Positions 13,717 to 23,182 of a stretch of DNA of 64,000 bases are shown piece by piece. The notes below the pieces were generated by a model. It had not been told where the DNA came from and searched no databases. It saw nothing but the letters and a program-made list of their open reading frames with translations. The stretch comes from Rhodococcus sp. OK519 (lineage in GTDB: Bacteria; Actinomycetota; Actinomycetes; Mycobacteriales; Mycobacteriaceae). Numbering within the stretch: the first letter of the stretch is position 1; the number at the start of each line of letters is the position of its first letter. Position numbers and translations under genes: made by a program. The stretch is from NCBI RefSeq assembly GCF_003051005.1, contig NZ_QAOW01000004.1, positions 372,001-436,000 on the forward strand. Reading direction: 5' to 3'.

Positions 13717-15138
13717 TCAGCGCCCTCGCACGATCCTCCGCAACTTTCCGACACGGGAGGCGATCTCGCGCTCCACGCCGTGCCCGGTCGGTTCGTAGTA
13801 GTCGACGCCGACGAGTTCGTCCGGCGGGTACTGCTGCGGGAGGACACCGTCCGGATGGTCGTGGGGGTATCGGTAACCCACCGCGTTGCCGAGCCCCGCG
13901 GCCCCGGCGTAATGGCCGTCCCGCAGGTGCGGGGGCACCAGCCCGGACTTTCCGGCCGAGACGTCGGCCATCGCCGCCCCGAGCGCGGCAATGACGGCCC
14001 CGGACTTGGGCGCGGTCGCCAGGTGGATCGTGGCCTGCGCCAACGCGAGCCGAGCCTCCGGCATGCCGATGAGCTGCACGGCCTGCGCGGCGGCGGTCGC
14101 GGTCTGCAACGCCGTCGGGTCGGCCATCCCGATGTCCTCGCTGGCGTGCACGACGAGTCGGCGGGCGATGAAGCGCGGATCCTCTCCCGCGGTGATCATC
14201 CGGGCGAGGTAGTGCAACGCGGCGTCGACGTCGGAGCCACGAATGGACTTGATGAACGCGCTGATGACGTCGTAGTGCTGGTCGCCGTCCCGGTCGTAGC
14301 GGACGGCCGCCTTGTCGACGCTCGATTCGACGGTCTCGAGGTCGAGCACGGCCGGCCGCTCGTCGGTCCTGTCGAGCGCGGCGCCGGCCGCGGCCTCGAG
14401 CGCGGTGAGCGCGCGGCGAGCGTCACCGGCGGCGAGACGGACCAGGTGTTCGAGCGCGTCGTCGGCGATCTCGACGGAACCGCCGAGGCCCCGCTCGTCG
14501 GCGCGGGCCCGCTCGATGACCACGCGGATGTCGTCGGAGGTGAGGGACTGCAGTTGCAGCACCAGGGAGCGTGACAGCAGCGGAGAGACGACCGAGAACG
14601 ACGGGTTCTCCGTGGTGGCAGCCACCAGCAGGACAATCCGGTTCTCGACCGCGGCCAGCAGCGCGTCCTGCTGTGTCTTGGAGAAGCGATGGACCTCGTC
14701 GATGAACAGCACCGTCTGCTCGCCCTGGAGCAGCCTGCGGCGAGCCAGTTCGATGACACCCCGCACCTCCTTGACGCCCGCGGACAGGGCTGACAGCGCC
14801 TCGAACTTGCGTCCGGTCGCGCCGGAGATCAGCGAGGCCAGCGTGGTCTTGCCGGTACCGGGCGGGCCGTAGAGCATGACGGACGACGCCCCCGATCCCT
14901 CGACCAGCCGGCGCAACGGGGTGCCGGCACCGAGAAGGTGCTGCTGCCCGACGACCTCGGACAGATCGGTGGGACGCATCCGCACGGCCAGCGGAGCACC
15001 GGGATGTGGACGGGACACCTGCCGAGGAGCCGACGTGAGCGGCTCGACCTCGGGTTCGGCCGCGGAGTCGGCCGAGGGTGCCTCGAACAGGCCCGCCGAA
15101 GCATCGGCCGGGTCCGTGTCGCCGAAGAAATCAGTCAC
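13717..15138 (-). CDS. rarA: Replication-associated recombination protein A (MgsA/RarA AAA+ ATPase)
   Basis: Clamp-loader-like AAA+ ATPase that acts at stalled replication forks. The 473-residue protein has a disordered acidic N-terminus of about 45 residues, then [18 protein letters not shown], Walker [10 protein letters not shown], Walker [11 protein letters not shown] and sensor 1 ATTENPSF, all intact. The C-terminal tetramerisation domain ([21 protein letters not shown]) is present. It is normally sited near alaS in this order, as here. Confidence 0.95.
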   Translation of the reverse strand: MTDFFGDTDPADASAGLFEAPSADSAAEPEVEPLTSAPRQVSRPHPGAPLAVRMRPTDLSEVVGQQHLLGAGTPLRRLVEGSGASSVMLYGPPGTGKTTLASLISGATGRKFEALSALSAGVKEVRGVIELARRRLLQGEQTVLFIDEVHRFSKTQQDALLAAVENRIVLLVAATTENPSFSVVSPLLSRSLVLQLQSLTSDDIRVVIERARADERGLGGSVEIADDALEHLVRLAAGDARRALTALEAAAGAALDRTDERPAVLDLETVESSVDKAAVRYDRDGDQHYDVISAFIKSIRGSDVDAALHYLARMITAGEDPRFIARRLVVHASEDIGMADPTALQTATAAAQAVQLIGMPEARLALAQATIHLATAPKSGAVIAALGAAMADVSAGKSGLVPPHLRDGHYAGAAGLGNAVGYRYPHDHPDGVLPQQYPPDELVGVDYYEPTGHGVEREIASRVGKLRRIVRGR

Positions 15139-15183
15139 GCCCCGACGCTACTAGCCGGCACCGACGCGCCGACCAGGCCACAC

Positions 15184-15849
15184 TCAGGAGTGACCCCGCG
15201 CACGATGCGTCTCGTCGGAGGTCGGTGCACGCAACAATCCCTCCCAGGCGTCGATGCATGCCGACAACTCGCCTTCATCGGGAGACGCACTCGACCGACC
15301 GTAGCGGGCCAGCGTCCGCAGCGCGCTCTCGTAGACCATCATGATCCGTTGCCGCCGTGCATCTTTCGGAAGATCGACGAGGGCATCGGCGAGGGCGTCG
15401 CGTAACGCCCGGTCGACGGCGATGCCGCTGGCGGTCACAACCGGATCTGCCGCACCGAATACGCTGCCGAGGACTTCGGTGTCCAGCAACCGGTCGACGA
15501 GACCGACGTAGTGGTTTCCTTCGCGAAGACTGTCGGCGAGCGGCTGCACGAGGCACCACAGCGCGTCTCGGACACCCAACCGACCGTGACGCGTGCTCCG
15601 TTCACGGATCATCGCCTCCCGCTCCGCGTTGATCACGGGCAATCGATGCTCGAGAACTGCTTCGAGCAACTTCTCCTTCGAACCGAAGTAGTAGGTGATC
15701 ACCGACGAGTTGTGTTGCCCTGCGGCACTGCGGATCTCAGCCAGGGTGACTGCCCCGTAGCCGCGCCGGGCAAACAGTCGCTCGGCCGTCTCGACCAGGA
15801 GGACCCGCGTCTCCTGGCCGGCGCTGTAGTGGCCACGTCGGGCGGTCAT
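15184..15849 (-). CDS. TetR family transcriptional regulator
   Basis: N-terminal helix-turn-helix (ETRVLLVETAERLFARRGY ... SSVITYYFGSKEKLLEAV) and a C-terminal all-helical ligand domain, 221 residues. I chose the ATG at 15849; the frame continues to 15909 but without homology-like sequence. It is divergent from the dioxygenase-sulfatase-ABC cluster, and a 16-bp dyad lies 16 bases from its start. A role as local regulator of the organosulfur genes is an inference from position. The ligand is unknown. Confidence 0.88.
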   Translation of the reverse strand: MTARRGHYSAGQETRVLLVETAERLFARRGYGAVTLAEIRSAAGQHNSSVITYYFGSKEKLLEAVLEHRLPVINAEREAMIRERSTRHGRLGVRDALWCLVQPLADSLREGNHYVGLVDRLLDTEVLGSVFGAADPVVTASGIAVDRALRDALADALVDLPKDARRQRIMMVYESALRTLARYGRSSASPDEGELSACIDAWEGLLRAPTSDETHRARGHS

Positions 15850-15864
15850 GGCTGCCCACCCTAA

Positions 15865-15880
15865 TCGAGCCGGATCTCGA
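15865..15880. promoter_or_regulatory. Candidate TetR operator
   Basis: TCGAG-CCGGAT-CTCGA is a 16-bp dyad just upstream of the TetR start codon and on the side facing the dioxygenase operon. It is compatible with autoregulation. The dyad is short for a GC-rich genome, so it could be chance. Confidence 0.35.
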
Positions 15881-15938
15881 CTCGGCGCGCCCCGACGCCT
15901 TTCCGGCATTGCGCGCGTTTATCGTGCGATCGCCGATC

Positions 15939-16002
15939 TGTAAACCCCTGAGCGCACGGGGAGTGCATCCATTCCGGAAATTAATAGCCTCCCATTACTT
16001 TG
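15939..16002 (+). promoter_or_regulatory. Duplicated promoter-like element, copy A
   Basis: Contains TGTAAA (15939-15944), eight bases, CGCACGGGGA (15953-15962), 25 bases, and CCTCCCATTACTTTG (15988-16002). The same three blocks with almost identical spacing recur at 20400-20462. It ends 40 bases before the first dioxygenase start. Two blocks are AT-rich in a GC-rich setting, which suggests a promoter or regulator site. Which bases are -35 and -10 is not clear. Confidence 0.6.
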
Positions 16003-16042
16003 ACTGTCGTCCCAGTCCCCCAGCCGAATTCGAGGACGATCG

Positions 16043-16849
16043 ATGACGACACTCGCACACCCCATCGTGACCGTCGTTCCGCTCGCCGGAGCGATAGGCG
16101 CCGAGATCCGCGGCCTCGACGTAGCCAACCTGTCCGACGCGGATCTCCACGCCGTCCGGGACGCGCTGCACCGCCACGGGGTTCTGTTCTTCCCCGCGCA
16201 AGGTGTCGACCCCGCCACCCATCTGGCGTTCGCGCGGAAGTTCGGCGAGATCGTCTACCCGCACGAGCACCTGGCCCACCTCGGCGACGAGGGCTACCGC
16301 GAGATCAGCGTCATCAGCACCGACAACGGCAGCGCCTACCAGGCCAATCGCTGGCACTGCGACGTGGCGTGGAGGCCGGAGCCGACGCGCTTCAGCGTGC
16401 TGCACATGCAGGTACTGCCCGCCGTCGGCGGCGACACGCTGTGGTCCAACCAGTACGCGGCGCTCGACGCGTTGTCTCCGCCGATCCGCGAAGCGCTGTA
16501 CGGACTGACGGCCACGCATCGGATCGCGCCGCTGCCCAACGTCCCGGAGGCCGTTCACCCGCTGGTGATCCGACATCCGGACACCGGGCGCGAAGCACTG
16601 TTCGTCAACGATCTGTTCACGTCCGCGATCAACGACGTCACCGACGACGAGAGCCGCGCGCTCCTCGGGCTACTGAAATCCGTCTCGATCCGACCCGAGT
16701 TCACCGTCCGCCGCCGCTGGGCTGTCGGCGACATCGCGATCTGGGACAACCACTTCGTCCAACACAACGCCATCTACGACTACGGCGATCAACCGCGTCG
16801 GATCCACCGCATCGAGGTCGCTCCCGAGGCGCCCGTCCCGGCCCGCTGA
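16043..16849 (+). CDS. TauD/TfdA family Fe(II)/2-oxoglutarate dioxygenase
   Basis: Predicted to hydroxylate an organosulfur (or similar) substrate using 2-oxoglutarate and O2, leading to release of the head group. The 268 residues hold the iron triad His105-x-Asp107 (in WHCDVAW) and His241 (QHNAIYDYG), plus Arg252/Arg253 for 2-oxoglutarate. The ATG at 16043 follows a GAGGAC ribosome site. It is the first gene of the plus-strand island with a second dioxygenase and a sulfatase. The exact substrate (taurine, alkyl sulfate or other) cannot be read. Confidence 0.88.
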   Translation: MTTLAHPIVTVVPLAGAIGAEIRGLDVANLSDADLHAVRDALHRHGVLFFPAQGVDPATHLAFARKFGEIVYPHEHLAHLGDEGYREISVISTDNGSAYQANRWHCDVAWRPEPTRFSVLHMQVLPAVGGDTLWSNQYAALDALSPPIREALYGLTATHRIAPLPNVPEAVHPLVIRHPDTGREALFVNDLFTSAINDVTDDESRALLGLLKSVSIRPEFTVRRRWAVGDIAIWDNHFVQHNAIYDYGDQPRRIHRIEVAPEAPVPAR

Positions 16850-16911
16850 TCTGCTGCCCGGCAGCGCACCACACCACCCATTCCGAAACCCCGTTCCCTC
16901 AAGGAGGAATC

Positions 16912-17877
16912 GTGACCACCCTCGAGACTCGCCCCACCACCGCGTCCGACATCTACGCCGCCGGCGGCATCACCGTCACCAAGCTGGGAGAGCACATCGG
17001 CGCCCTGATCGAGGGCGTCCATGTGTCCGGCGACATCGCCGCCGAGACCGCCTACGCGATCCGCTACGCGCTGGCCGCCAACAAGGTGGTCGTCTTCCGC
17101 GGCCAGCACCACGTCACGGACGACATCCAGTACCAGTTCGCGGGCACGCTCGGCTCGCAGACGACCACCCACCCGACGCTGACGTCCGAGGACAACCGGA
17201 CGCTGGTCATCGAAGGTGCTGCGAACAGCTGGCACACCGACGTCAGCTTCATCGACCGGATCCCGAAGGCCTCGATCCTGCGCGCGGTGGACATCCCGCC
17301 CTACGGCGGCGCCACCACGTGGGCGTCGACCACCGCCGCTTACGCGCAGCTACCCGTCCCGCTCCGGGCGCTCGTGGACAACCTGTGGGCCGTCCACAGC
17401 AACGAATACGACTACGCGGGCGTGCACGCCGATCGCAAGGGCATCGCGGTCACCACCGAGAACACGATGCACAGCTTCACCCGCCTGAAGTTCGAGATCG
17501 AGCACCCCGTGGTCCGCGTCCACCCCGAAACCGGCGAGAGGTCGCTGCTGCTCGGTCATTTCGTCAAGAACTTCGTCGGTCTGAAGACGTCGGAGTCGGC
17601 CGCGTTGTTCCAGCTCCTCCAGGACCGGGTCGTCCGGCTCGAGAACACCCTCCGCTGGGCCTGGACGCCGGGCGACCTGGCGATCTGGGACAACCGCGCG
17701 ACCCAGCACTACGGCATCGCGGACTTCGGCTCGCACAAGCGCAGCGTCCACCGAGTGACGCTGGCCGGCGACGTCCCGGTCTCGGTCGACGGCGATGCCA
17801 GCCGCATCCTCTCCGGCGATGCCTCGCACTTCTCGGTCGTCGACACCTCCGACCGTTTCCCCGGCTTCACCGCCTGA
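16912..17877 (+). CDS. AtsK-like alkyl sulfate 2-oxoglutarate dioxygenase
   Basis: Closely resembles Rv3406/AtsK, which cleave medium-chain alkyl sulfates into aldehyde and sulfate. The protein has 321 residues from the GTG at 16912, which is preceded by a strong AAGGAGG at 16901-16907. The iron ligands are His108-x-Asp110 and His266, and Arg277/Arg281 fit 2-oxoglutarate binding. The segment [18 protein letters not shown] and the [16 protein letters not shown] motif are shared with Rv3406 as I remember it. Its N-terminal [16 protein letters not shown] recurs in a broken copy at 20501-20586. Confidence 0.87.
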   Translation: MTTLETRPTTASDIYAAGGITVTKLGEHIGALIEGVHVSGDIAAETAYAIRYALAANKVVVFRGQHHVTDDIQYQFAGTLGSQTTTHPTLTSEDNRTLVIEGAANSWHTDVSFIDRIPKASILRAVDIPPYGGATTWASTTAAYAQLPVPLRALVDNLWAVHSNEYDYAGVHADRKGIAVTTENTMHSFTRLKFEIEHPVVRVHPETGERSLLLGHFVKNFVGLKTSESAALFQLLQDRVVRLENTLRWAWTPGDLAIWDNRATQHYGIADFGSHKRSVHRVTLAGDVPVSVDGDASRILSGDASHFSVVDTSDRFPGFTA

Positions 17878-17958
17878 TTCGCCCACGCCGCAGACGTCAG
17901 CGAGCGGAAGTCGCCTTGGGCGCCATCGCGACGGAGGAGAATTGCGCGACGAGCGGGC

Positions 17959-17982
17959 GCAGGAGCAGGAGCAGGAGCAGGA
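17959..17982. repeat. Four GCAGGA hexamers between the dioxygenase and sulfatase genes
   Basis: GCAGGA is repeated four times without interruption in the 166-base gap. The copies resemble ribosome-binding sequence but are 60 bases from the sulfatase start, so they probably have no role in initiation. Confidence 0.8.
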
Positions 17983-18043
17983 CACAGTATTCGGTTCGAG
18001 TCGCTCCGTCGGGCCAGTCCGTACAGAACAGAGGAGAGCCCCG

Positions 18044-20374
18044 ATGGATCGCACTCAGCTACCCATCCACCTGACCCAGGACGCGGTCGAGCCCGCGCAC
18101 GACGTCCGCCATCAGCAGGAGCCCCTCCCCGGACCTCCGAGGGTGACCGCCCCCGAGGGTGCACCCAACGCACTGGTGATTCTGCTCGACGACATGGGCT
18201 TCGGTGCCTCGTCGGCCTTCGGTGGGCCGTGCTCGATGCCGGTCGCCGAGCAGCTGGCGGCCGACGGGCTGAGGTTCAACCGCTTCCACACCACGGCGAT
18301 CTGCTCGCCGACACGGGCGGCGCTGCTCACCGGGCGCAATCACCACAGCGTGGGAATGGGGGTCGTCACCGATTTCTCCTCCAGCGCCCCGGGCTACACG
18401 GGCATCCGCCCCCTGGACGCCGCGCCGCTGGCACGGACCTTGCGGGAGAACGGCTACGCGACCGGTGTATTCGGCAAGTGGCACCAGATCCCGCAGGACG
18501 AGATCACGCCAGTCGGCCCGTTCACGCACTGGCCGACCCAGGAGGGCTTCGACACCTTCTACGGGATCATCGGCGGGGCTGACGATCAGTTCCACCCGAA
18601 CCTGTACTCCGGCACCGCGCAAGTGGAGCCGCCGTCGACGCCGGAGCAGGGTTACCACCTCTCCGAGGACCTGGTCGACAAGACCAGGGACTGGATCCGA
18701 TCGGTGCGCGACGTCGACAAGGAGCGCCCCTGGTTCGCCTACCTGCCCTTCGGTGCCACCCACTCCCCCTTCCAGGTTCCCGACTCATGGCGGGACCGGT
18801 ACCGCGGAAAGTTCAACCACGGCTGGGACGAGCAACGCGAGCAGACTCTCGAGCGGCAGAAGGAGCTGGGCGTCGTCCCGCCCGACACGCTCCTGTCGCC
18901 CTGGCCCGACGGTGCTCCACATTGGGATGAGCTCGACGACGACGGGCGCGTCGTGGCAGAGCGGCTCATGGAGATGTACGCGTCCTTCGCCGAGCACACC
19001 GATGAGCAGGTCGGTCGACTGGTCGAGTATCTCCGTGCCAGCGGAGAGCTCGAGAACACGATGGTCTTCTACATCCTGGGCGACAACGGTGCCTCCTGCG
19101 AGGGGCGCCTGACGGGTACGTTCAACGAGTCGCGGACCTACAACGGACTGCCTGAGACCGCCGCCGAAATTCGTGGCCGCCTCGACGAGATCGGGGGGCC
19201 GACCAGCTATGTGAACTACCCGGTCAGCTGGGCCCTGGCCATGGACACCCCGTTCCAGTGGACCAAGCAGGTCGCGTCCCACTTCGGGGGAACCCGCAAC
19301 GGGCTCGTCGTGCACTGGCCGAAGGAGATCTCTGAAGGCGGCGGCGTCCGCACGCAGTGGCACCATGTCATCGACGTGGCACCGACCATCTTGGAGGCCG
19401 CCGGAATCCCGCATCCCGACCAGGTCGACGGGATCAGCCAGCGCCCCATCGAGGGCACCTCGATGCTCTACGCGCTCCGCGACGGCGCCGCGCCCGACCG
19501 GCACCTCACCCAGTACTTCGAGATCTTCGGCAACCGCGGGATCTTCCACGAAGGCTGGACCGCGGTCACCAAGCACCGTTCACCATGGGACCTGTCGCGG
19601 ACCGAGCCCATCCCGTTCGACCAGGACACGTGGGAGCTGTACGACACCACCCGTGACTTCTCCCAAGCCACCGACCTGGCCTCCGAGCACCCGGAACGGC
19701 TGGCCGCGCTGCAGGAGCTGTTCCTGGAGCAGGCACGGTTGCACCAGGTGCTGCCGCTCGATGATCGAGGCATCGAACGCATGGACGCGGCTGTCGCCGG
19801 GCGCCGCATCCCCGACCTGGGCGGGCGGGTCACCGTGCCGGCCGGCACGCGTCGGCTACCGACCGCGGCGTTCCCCAGCACGTCGAACACATCGTTTCGG
19901 CTGAGCGTGCCCGTAGTGGCCGACAGTGAGGGGTCCGACGGCGTCCTGGTGAGCTTGGGCAACTCCTTCAACGGGCTCTCCTTCTACGTCCGAGAAGGGG
20001 TGGTGTCGTTCGCCCACAACCTGTGCGGGCTGGTCACCACGCATGTACGCGCCACCGAGCCACTGACGGCCGGCGAACACCTGCTCGAGTACCTGTTCAA
20101 CTATGACGGCGGAGGCATAGGTCGGGGCGGGACCGGTCAGGTCCTCATCGACGGTCGGATCGTCGGGGAGGGTCGCGTCGAACGCACGGCTCTGTTCGGT
20201 TCCGGTCGGCTGACGGTGGGCGCGAACCCCGGCACGCCGGTCACCTCCGACTACGCCCGCGCCGGCGAGTACCGGTACACCGGTCGGGTCGGCGAGGTCA
20301 CCGTCGAAACCGATGCCGCAACCAGCTGGCCCACCAACGCTCAGCGGCTCGAGGCGGAGCTCGTCACGCACTGA
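18044..20374 (+). CDS. Type I formylglycine sulfatase (arylsulfatase family)
   Basis: Hydrolyses a sulfate ester. The 776-residue protein has the metal-binding aspartate pair LLDDMGFG near residue 49 and the sulfatase signature CSPTRAALLTGRN, where Cys87 would be oxidised to formylglycine by a separate enzyme not found in this window. The catalytic domain runs to about residue 560. A C-terminal beta-rich domain follows, as in large actinobacterial arylsulfatases. No signal peptide is seen, so it is probably cytosolic and works on imported substrate. RBS GAGGAGAG lies before the ATG at 18044. Confidence 0.93.
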   Translation: MDRTQLPIHLTQDAVEPAHDVRHQQEPLPGPPRVTAPEGAPNALVILLDDMGFGASSAFGGPCSMPVAEQLAADGLRFNRFHTTAICSPTRAALLTGRNHHSVGMGVVTDFSSSAPGYTGIRPLDAAPLARTLRENGYATGVFGKWHQIPQDEITPVGPFTHWPTQEGFDTFYGIIGGADDQFHPNLYSGTAQVEPPSTPEQGYHLSEDLVDKTRDWIRSVRDVDKERPWFAYLPFGATHSPFQVPDSWRDRYRGKFNHGWDEQREQTLERQKELGVVPPDTLLSPWPDGAPHWDELDDDGRVVAERLMEMYASFAEHTDEQVGRLVEYLRASGELENTMVFYILGDNGASCEGRLTGTFNESRTYNGLPETAAEIRGRLDEIGGPTSYVNYPVSWALAMDTPFQWTKQVASHFGGTRNGLVVHWPKEISEGGGVRTQWHHVIDVAPTILEAAGIPHPDQVDGISQRPIEGTSMLYALRDGAAPDRHLTQYFEIFGNRGIFHEGWTAVTKHRSPWDLSRTEPIPFDQDTWELYDTTRDFSQATDLASEHPERLAALQELFLEQARLHQVLPLDDRGIERMDAAVAGRRIPDLGGRVTVPAGTRRLPTAAFPSTSNTSFRLSVPVVADSEGSDGVLVSLGNSFNGLSFYVREGVVSFAHNLCGLVTTHVRATEPLTAGEHLLEYLFNYDGGGIGRGGTGQVLIDGRIVGEGRVERTALFGSGRLTVGANPGTPVTSDYARAGEYRYTGRVGEVTVETDAATSWPTNAQRLEAELVTH

Positions 20375-20399
20375 CCGCCACCCCATCCAGCGGCGGTCT

Positions 20400-20462
20400 T
20401 GTAAAGGATTCGACGCACGGGGATCAGATACCTCGGCAATCTGATTCCCTCCAATTACTTTG
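20400..20462 (+). promoter_or_regulatory. Duplicated promoter-like element, copy B
   Basis: TGTAAA (20400-20405), CGCACGGGGA (20414-20423) and CCTCCAATTACTTTG (20448-20462) match the blocks at 15939-16002 with spacers of 8 and 24 bases (8 and 25 in copy A). It stands upstream of a broken dioxygenase fragment and 180 bases before the transporter operon, which it may now drive. Confidence 0.6.
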
Positions 20463-20500
20463 GTCCTCATACCTTCTCCGGCCCCGGCCCACTGACAGCC

Positions 20501-20586
20501 GACGTCGGTTCGGCCGGCGGCATCACCGTCACCACGCTCGGCGCGAACGTCGGCGCCCGGCGCTCTTCGCCGGCTTCACCGCCTGA
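20501..20586 (+). pseudogene. Internally deleted remnant of a third AtsK-like dioxygenase
   Basis: From 20501 the reading SAGGITVTTLGANVGA copies the N-terminus of the intact dioxygenase ([16 protein letters not shown]). In a different frame 20566-20586 reads FAGFTA-stop, which copies its C-terminus (FPGFTA-stop). About 290 codons between them are missing and the start codon is gone. It marks an old duplication of promoter plus dioxygenase followed by deletion. Confidence 0.78.
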
Positions 20587-20641
20587 ATCTCCTCCGCCCC
20601 AACGAGTTCGCCCCCTCCACACGTCCCCGAAAGGACCTCCT

Positions 20642-22216
20642 GTGTTCAGCCGCCCTGTCCTCCCCCGGCGCCGCTCCCTGTTGGGAGCTCTCGCCCTGTC
20701 CGTCGTCGGTGTCCTCGGCGTCGCGGGGTGCAACTCCGCGGTCGACCAGGCCGGCGCCGACACCCGAACCGAGGTCACGGAGGGCGGCGTCCTTCGGATC
20801 GGCGACGGTGGTGATCTGACCCCCGCGTCGCTGTACTCGGGCGCCCCCGCGCAGGCCGCCATCACCGGTCTGGTCTACGACACCCTGATCCGTTACCCCG
20901 CCGACAGCCTCGACCCGCAGCCGAAACTGGCGACGTCCTGGAAAGTCTCCGACGACAAGCTGTCGGTGCACCTGGCACTGCGTGACGACGTGACCTTCCA
21001 CAACGGCAAGCCGCTCACTTCTGCGGATGTCGAGTCCAGCATCCGGACGTACGCCGATCCCGCCCGATCCGGGCAGCTCGCCCGCACAGCCGCACTGGTC
21101 GCCGACTTCGACACCAGCGACCCGCACGCGATCACGCTCACGCTCGCCAGACCCGCCGGAAACTTCTTCGACCTGCTCGACGTCATGCCGATCATCGACC
21201 AGGACACCCTGCCCGATCTCGACACCGGCAAGGGCTACAACGGGACCGGTGCGTTCCGGTTCGTCTCCTGGAAGCCGGGAGCGTCGATCACGTTCGACGC
21301 CGACAAGCAGTACTGGGGCGGGGCGCCGCACCTCGACGGGGTGGAATACGTCATCGTCCCCGACGCCCAGACGCGGGTCTCGCAGCTGCGGTCCGGCCAA
21401 CTCGACCTACTGCTCAACATTGCGCCCCGCGACGCCGACGAACTGGGCAGCAATCCCGGTTTCCAGGTGGTCGACCAAACCGGCGTGCAACGCACCGCGT
21501 ACATCGGCGCCAACGTGCAGGCGCCGGGGCTCAGCGACGTCCGGCTTCGCCAGGCGATCGCCCACGCGGTGGACCGAGATCGGATCGTCGCCGATGTCTA
21601 CCAGGGGCACGGGAGCGTCGCCAGCCTGCCCTGGCCGGAGTACTCCCCCGCATTCGACGCGGATCTGAACGGCACGTACGACCACGACGCCGAGAAGGCC
21701 GAGGCACTGGTCGCCGAGGTCGGCAGCGTGCCGGTCATCCCCGTCGCATACACGGCGGGATCCACCGAATCCGAGGCAGTCGCACAGATCCTCCAGGCCG
21801 ACCTCGCCGCGGTCGGGATCGAGACCACACTCCAGCCTCAGGACCAGGCCACCACCCTCAAGAACCTGATCGGGGGCACCTACGGCGGCCTGTGGATCAC
21901 CGAGCACACTTTCGCGCAGTACACACCGGCAACCCTGCCCACCAGCGCCTACGTGTACAACGCGAACAAGAACGCGTCGAACTTTTCCAACGCTGAATAC
22001 AAGGCCGCTGTCGAAAAGGTCTGGGGGATCACCGATCCGAGCAGTACCGACGCCGAGGACGCGTACCGGGCGCTGAACGCCGAGCTGCTCGACAACGCCT
22101 TCGTGATCGGCCTGTTCAACCATGAGAACGAGCTGGCCACTTCCGCCGACGTCCACGGCGTGGGCTGGACCAAGAAGGGCGAGCTCGACCTGAGCAACGC
22201 CTACCTGGCTGGGTGA
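20642..22216 (+). CDS. ABC transporter substrate-binding lipoprotein (family 5, peptide/nickel/opine type)
   Basis: Extracytoplasmic binding protein of 524 residues. The N-terminus has arginines, a hydrophobic stretch and the lipobox GVAGC with Cys near residue 30, so it is a lipoprotein anchored to the membrane. The SBP_bac_5 core includes LATSWKVSDDKLSVHLALRD and VTFHNGKPLTSADVESSI. The GTG at 20642 follows AAAGGA. It heads a four-gene transporter operon. Family members bind peptides, nickel chelates or glutathione; here the neighbours suggest a sulfur-containing ligand, but that is inference. Confidence 0.92.
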   Translation: MFSRPVLPRRRSLLGALALSVVGVLGVAGCNSAVDQAGADTRTEVTEGGVLRIGDGGDLTPASLYSGAPAQAAITGLVYDTLIRYPADSLDPQPKLATSWKVSDDKLSVHLALRDDVTFHNGKPLTSADVESSIRTYADPARSGQLARTAALVADFDTSDPHAITLTLARPAGNFFDLLDVMPIIDQDTLPDLDTGKGYNGTGAFRFVSWKPGASITFDADKQYWGGAPHLDGVEYVIVPDAQTRVSQLRSGQLDLLLNIAPRDADELGSNPGFQVVDQTGVQRTAYIGANVQAPGLSDVRLRQAIAHAVDRDRIVADVYQGHGSVASLPWPEYSPAFDADLNGTYDHDAEKAEALVAEVGSVPVIPVAYTAGSTESEAVAQILQADLAAVGIETTLQPQDQATTLKNLIGGTYGGLWITEHTFAQYTPATLPTSAYVYNANKNASNFSNAEYKAAVEKVWGITDPSSTDAEDAYRALNAELLDNAFVIGLFNHENELATSADVHGVGWTKKGELDLSNAYLAG

Positions 22217-22222
22217 CGAACG

Positions 22223-23182
22223 ATGCTGCGCTACAGCCTCCGTCGGATCCCCTCCGCCCTGATCGTGCTCGCTGTCGGCTCGGTGGTGATCTTCACCCTG
22301 CTGCGGCTGGTGCCCGGCGACCCGGCCCAGATCCTTGCGGGCCCGGACTCCTCCCCTGAGGCACTCGAGTCGATCCGTGACGAGCTCGGTCTGACCGGGT
22401 CACAAGTTGGCCAGTACTTCTCATGGCTCGGCGGTGTCGCCTCGTTCGATCTCGGACATTCGCTGACCCTCGGCGGCGACATCGGTTCCCTACTGCTCGA
22501 CGCACTCGGTAACACCCTGGTTCTCGCGGTGGCGGCACTGTTGATCGCCGTTGTCATCTCGTTCACGCTGAGCACGGCCTCGGTGATCATCGACCGGCGC
22601 TGGCTCGACAGCATCGTGACGACGTTCGGCACGATCGCGGTGGCAATCCCGAACTTCGTCACCGGCGCGATCCTGGTGGTGCTGTTCGGTGTGGTGTGGG
22701 CGGTGCTGCCCGCGGGAGGCGTTCCGAGGAAGGGTTTCCTCGATGATCCCGGAATCTCCGTGCAGTACCTGATCCTTCCCGCCGTCTGTCTGGCGCTGCC
22801 GATCGCCGCTGCGCTGACCCGGTTCCTCACCGAGTCGCTGCGCAGCCAACTCGCGGAACCGTACGTCACGACAGCTCAGGCCCTGGGGATCTCACGCCGT
22901 CGCATCGTGCTGACGCAGGTCCTGCCCAACGCGTTGCCCTCGACGCTCACGGTGTTGGGGATCCAGGTCGGCCACCTACTCGGCGGAACCGTTCTGGTGG
23001 AGGCGATCTTCGCCTGGCCGGGGCTGGGACACCTGATCGAGCGGGCGATCTCGAGCCGAGACTATCCCGTCGTGCAGGTGATGCTGCTCTTCTCCATCGC
23101 ACTGTTCGTTGCCATCCAATTGGTCACCGACCTCGTCAACGCGTGGCTCGATCCGCGAATCAGGCTGGGAGGTCAGGCATGA
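22223..23182 (+). CDS. ABC transporter permease, DppB type
   Basis: Inner-membrane subunit of 319 residues with six predicted helices and a large extracytoplasmic loop after the first one, as in DppB/OppB. The coupling (EAA) loop lies in the region TAQALGISRRRIVLTQVLPNA. It starts six bases after the binding-protein stop and overlaps the next permease by four bases (ATGA), so the genes form one operon. Confidence 0.93.
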   Translation: MLRYSLRRIPSALIVLAVGSVVIFTLLRLVPGDPAQILAGPDSSPEALESIRDELGLTGSQVGQYFSWLGGVASFDLGHSLTLGGDIGSLLLDALGNTLVLAVAALLIAVVISFTLSTASVIIDRRWLDSIVTTFGTIAVAIPNFVTGAILVVLFGVVWAVLPAGGVPRKGFLDDPGISVQYLILPAVCLALPIAAALTRFLTESLRSQLAEPYVTTAQALGISRRRIVLTQVLPNALPSTLTVLGIQVGHLLGGTVLVEAIFAWPGLGHLIERAISSRDYPVVQVMLLFSIALFVAIQLVTDLVNAWLDPRIRLGGQA

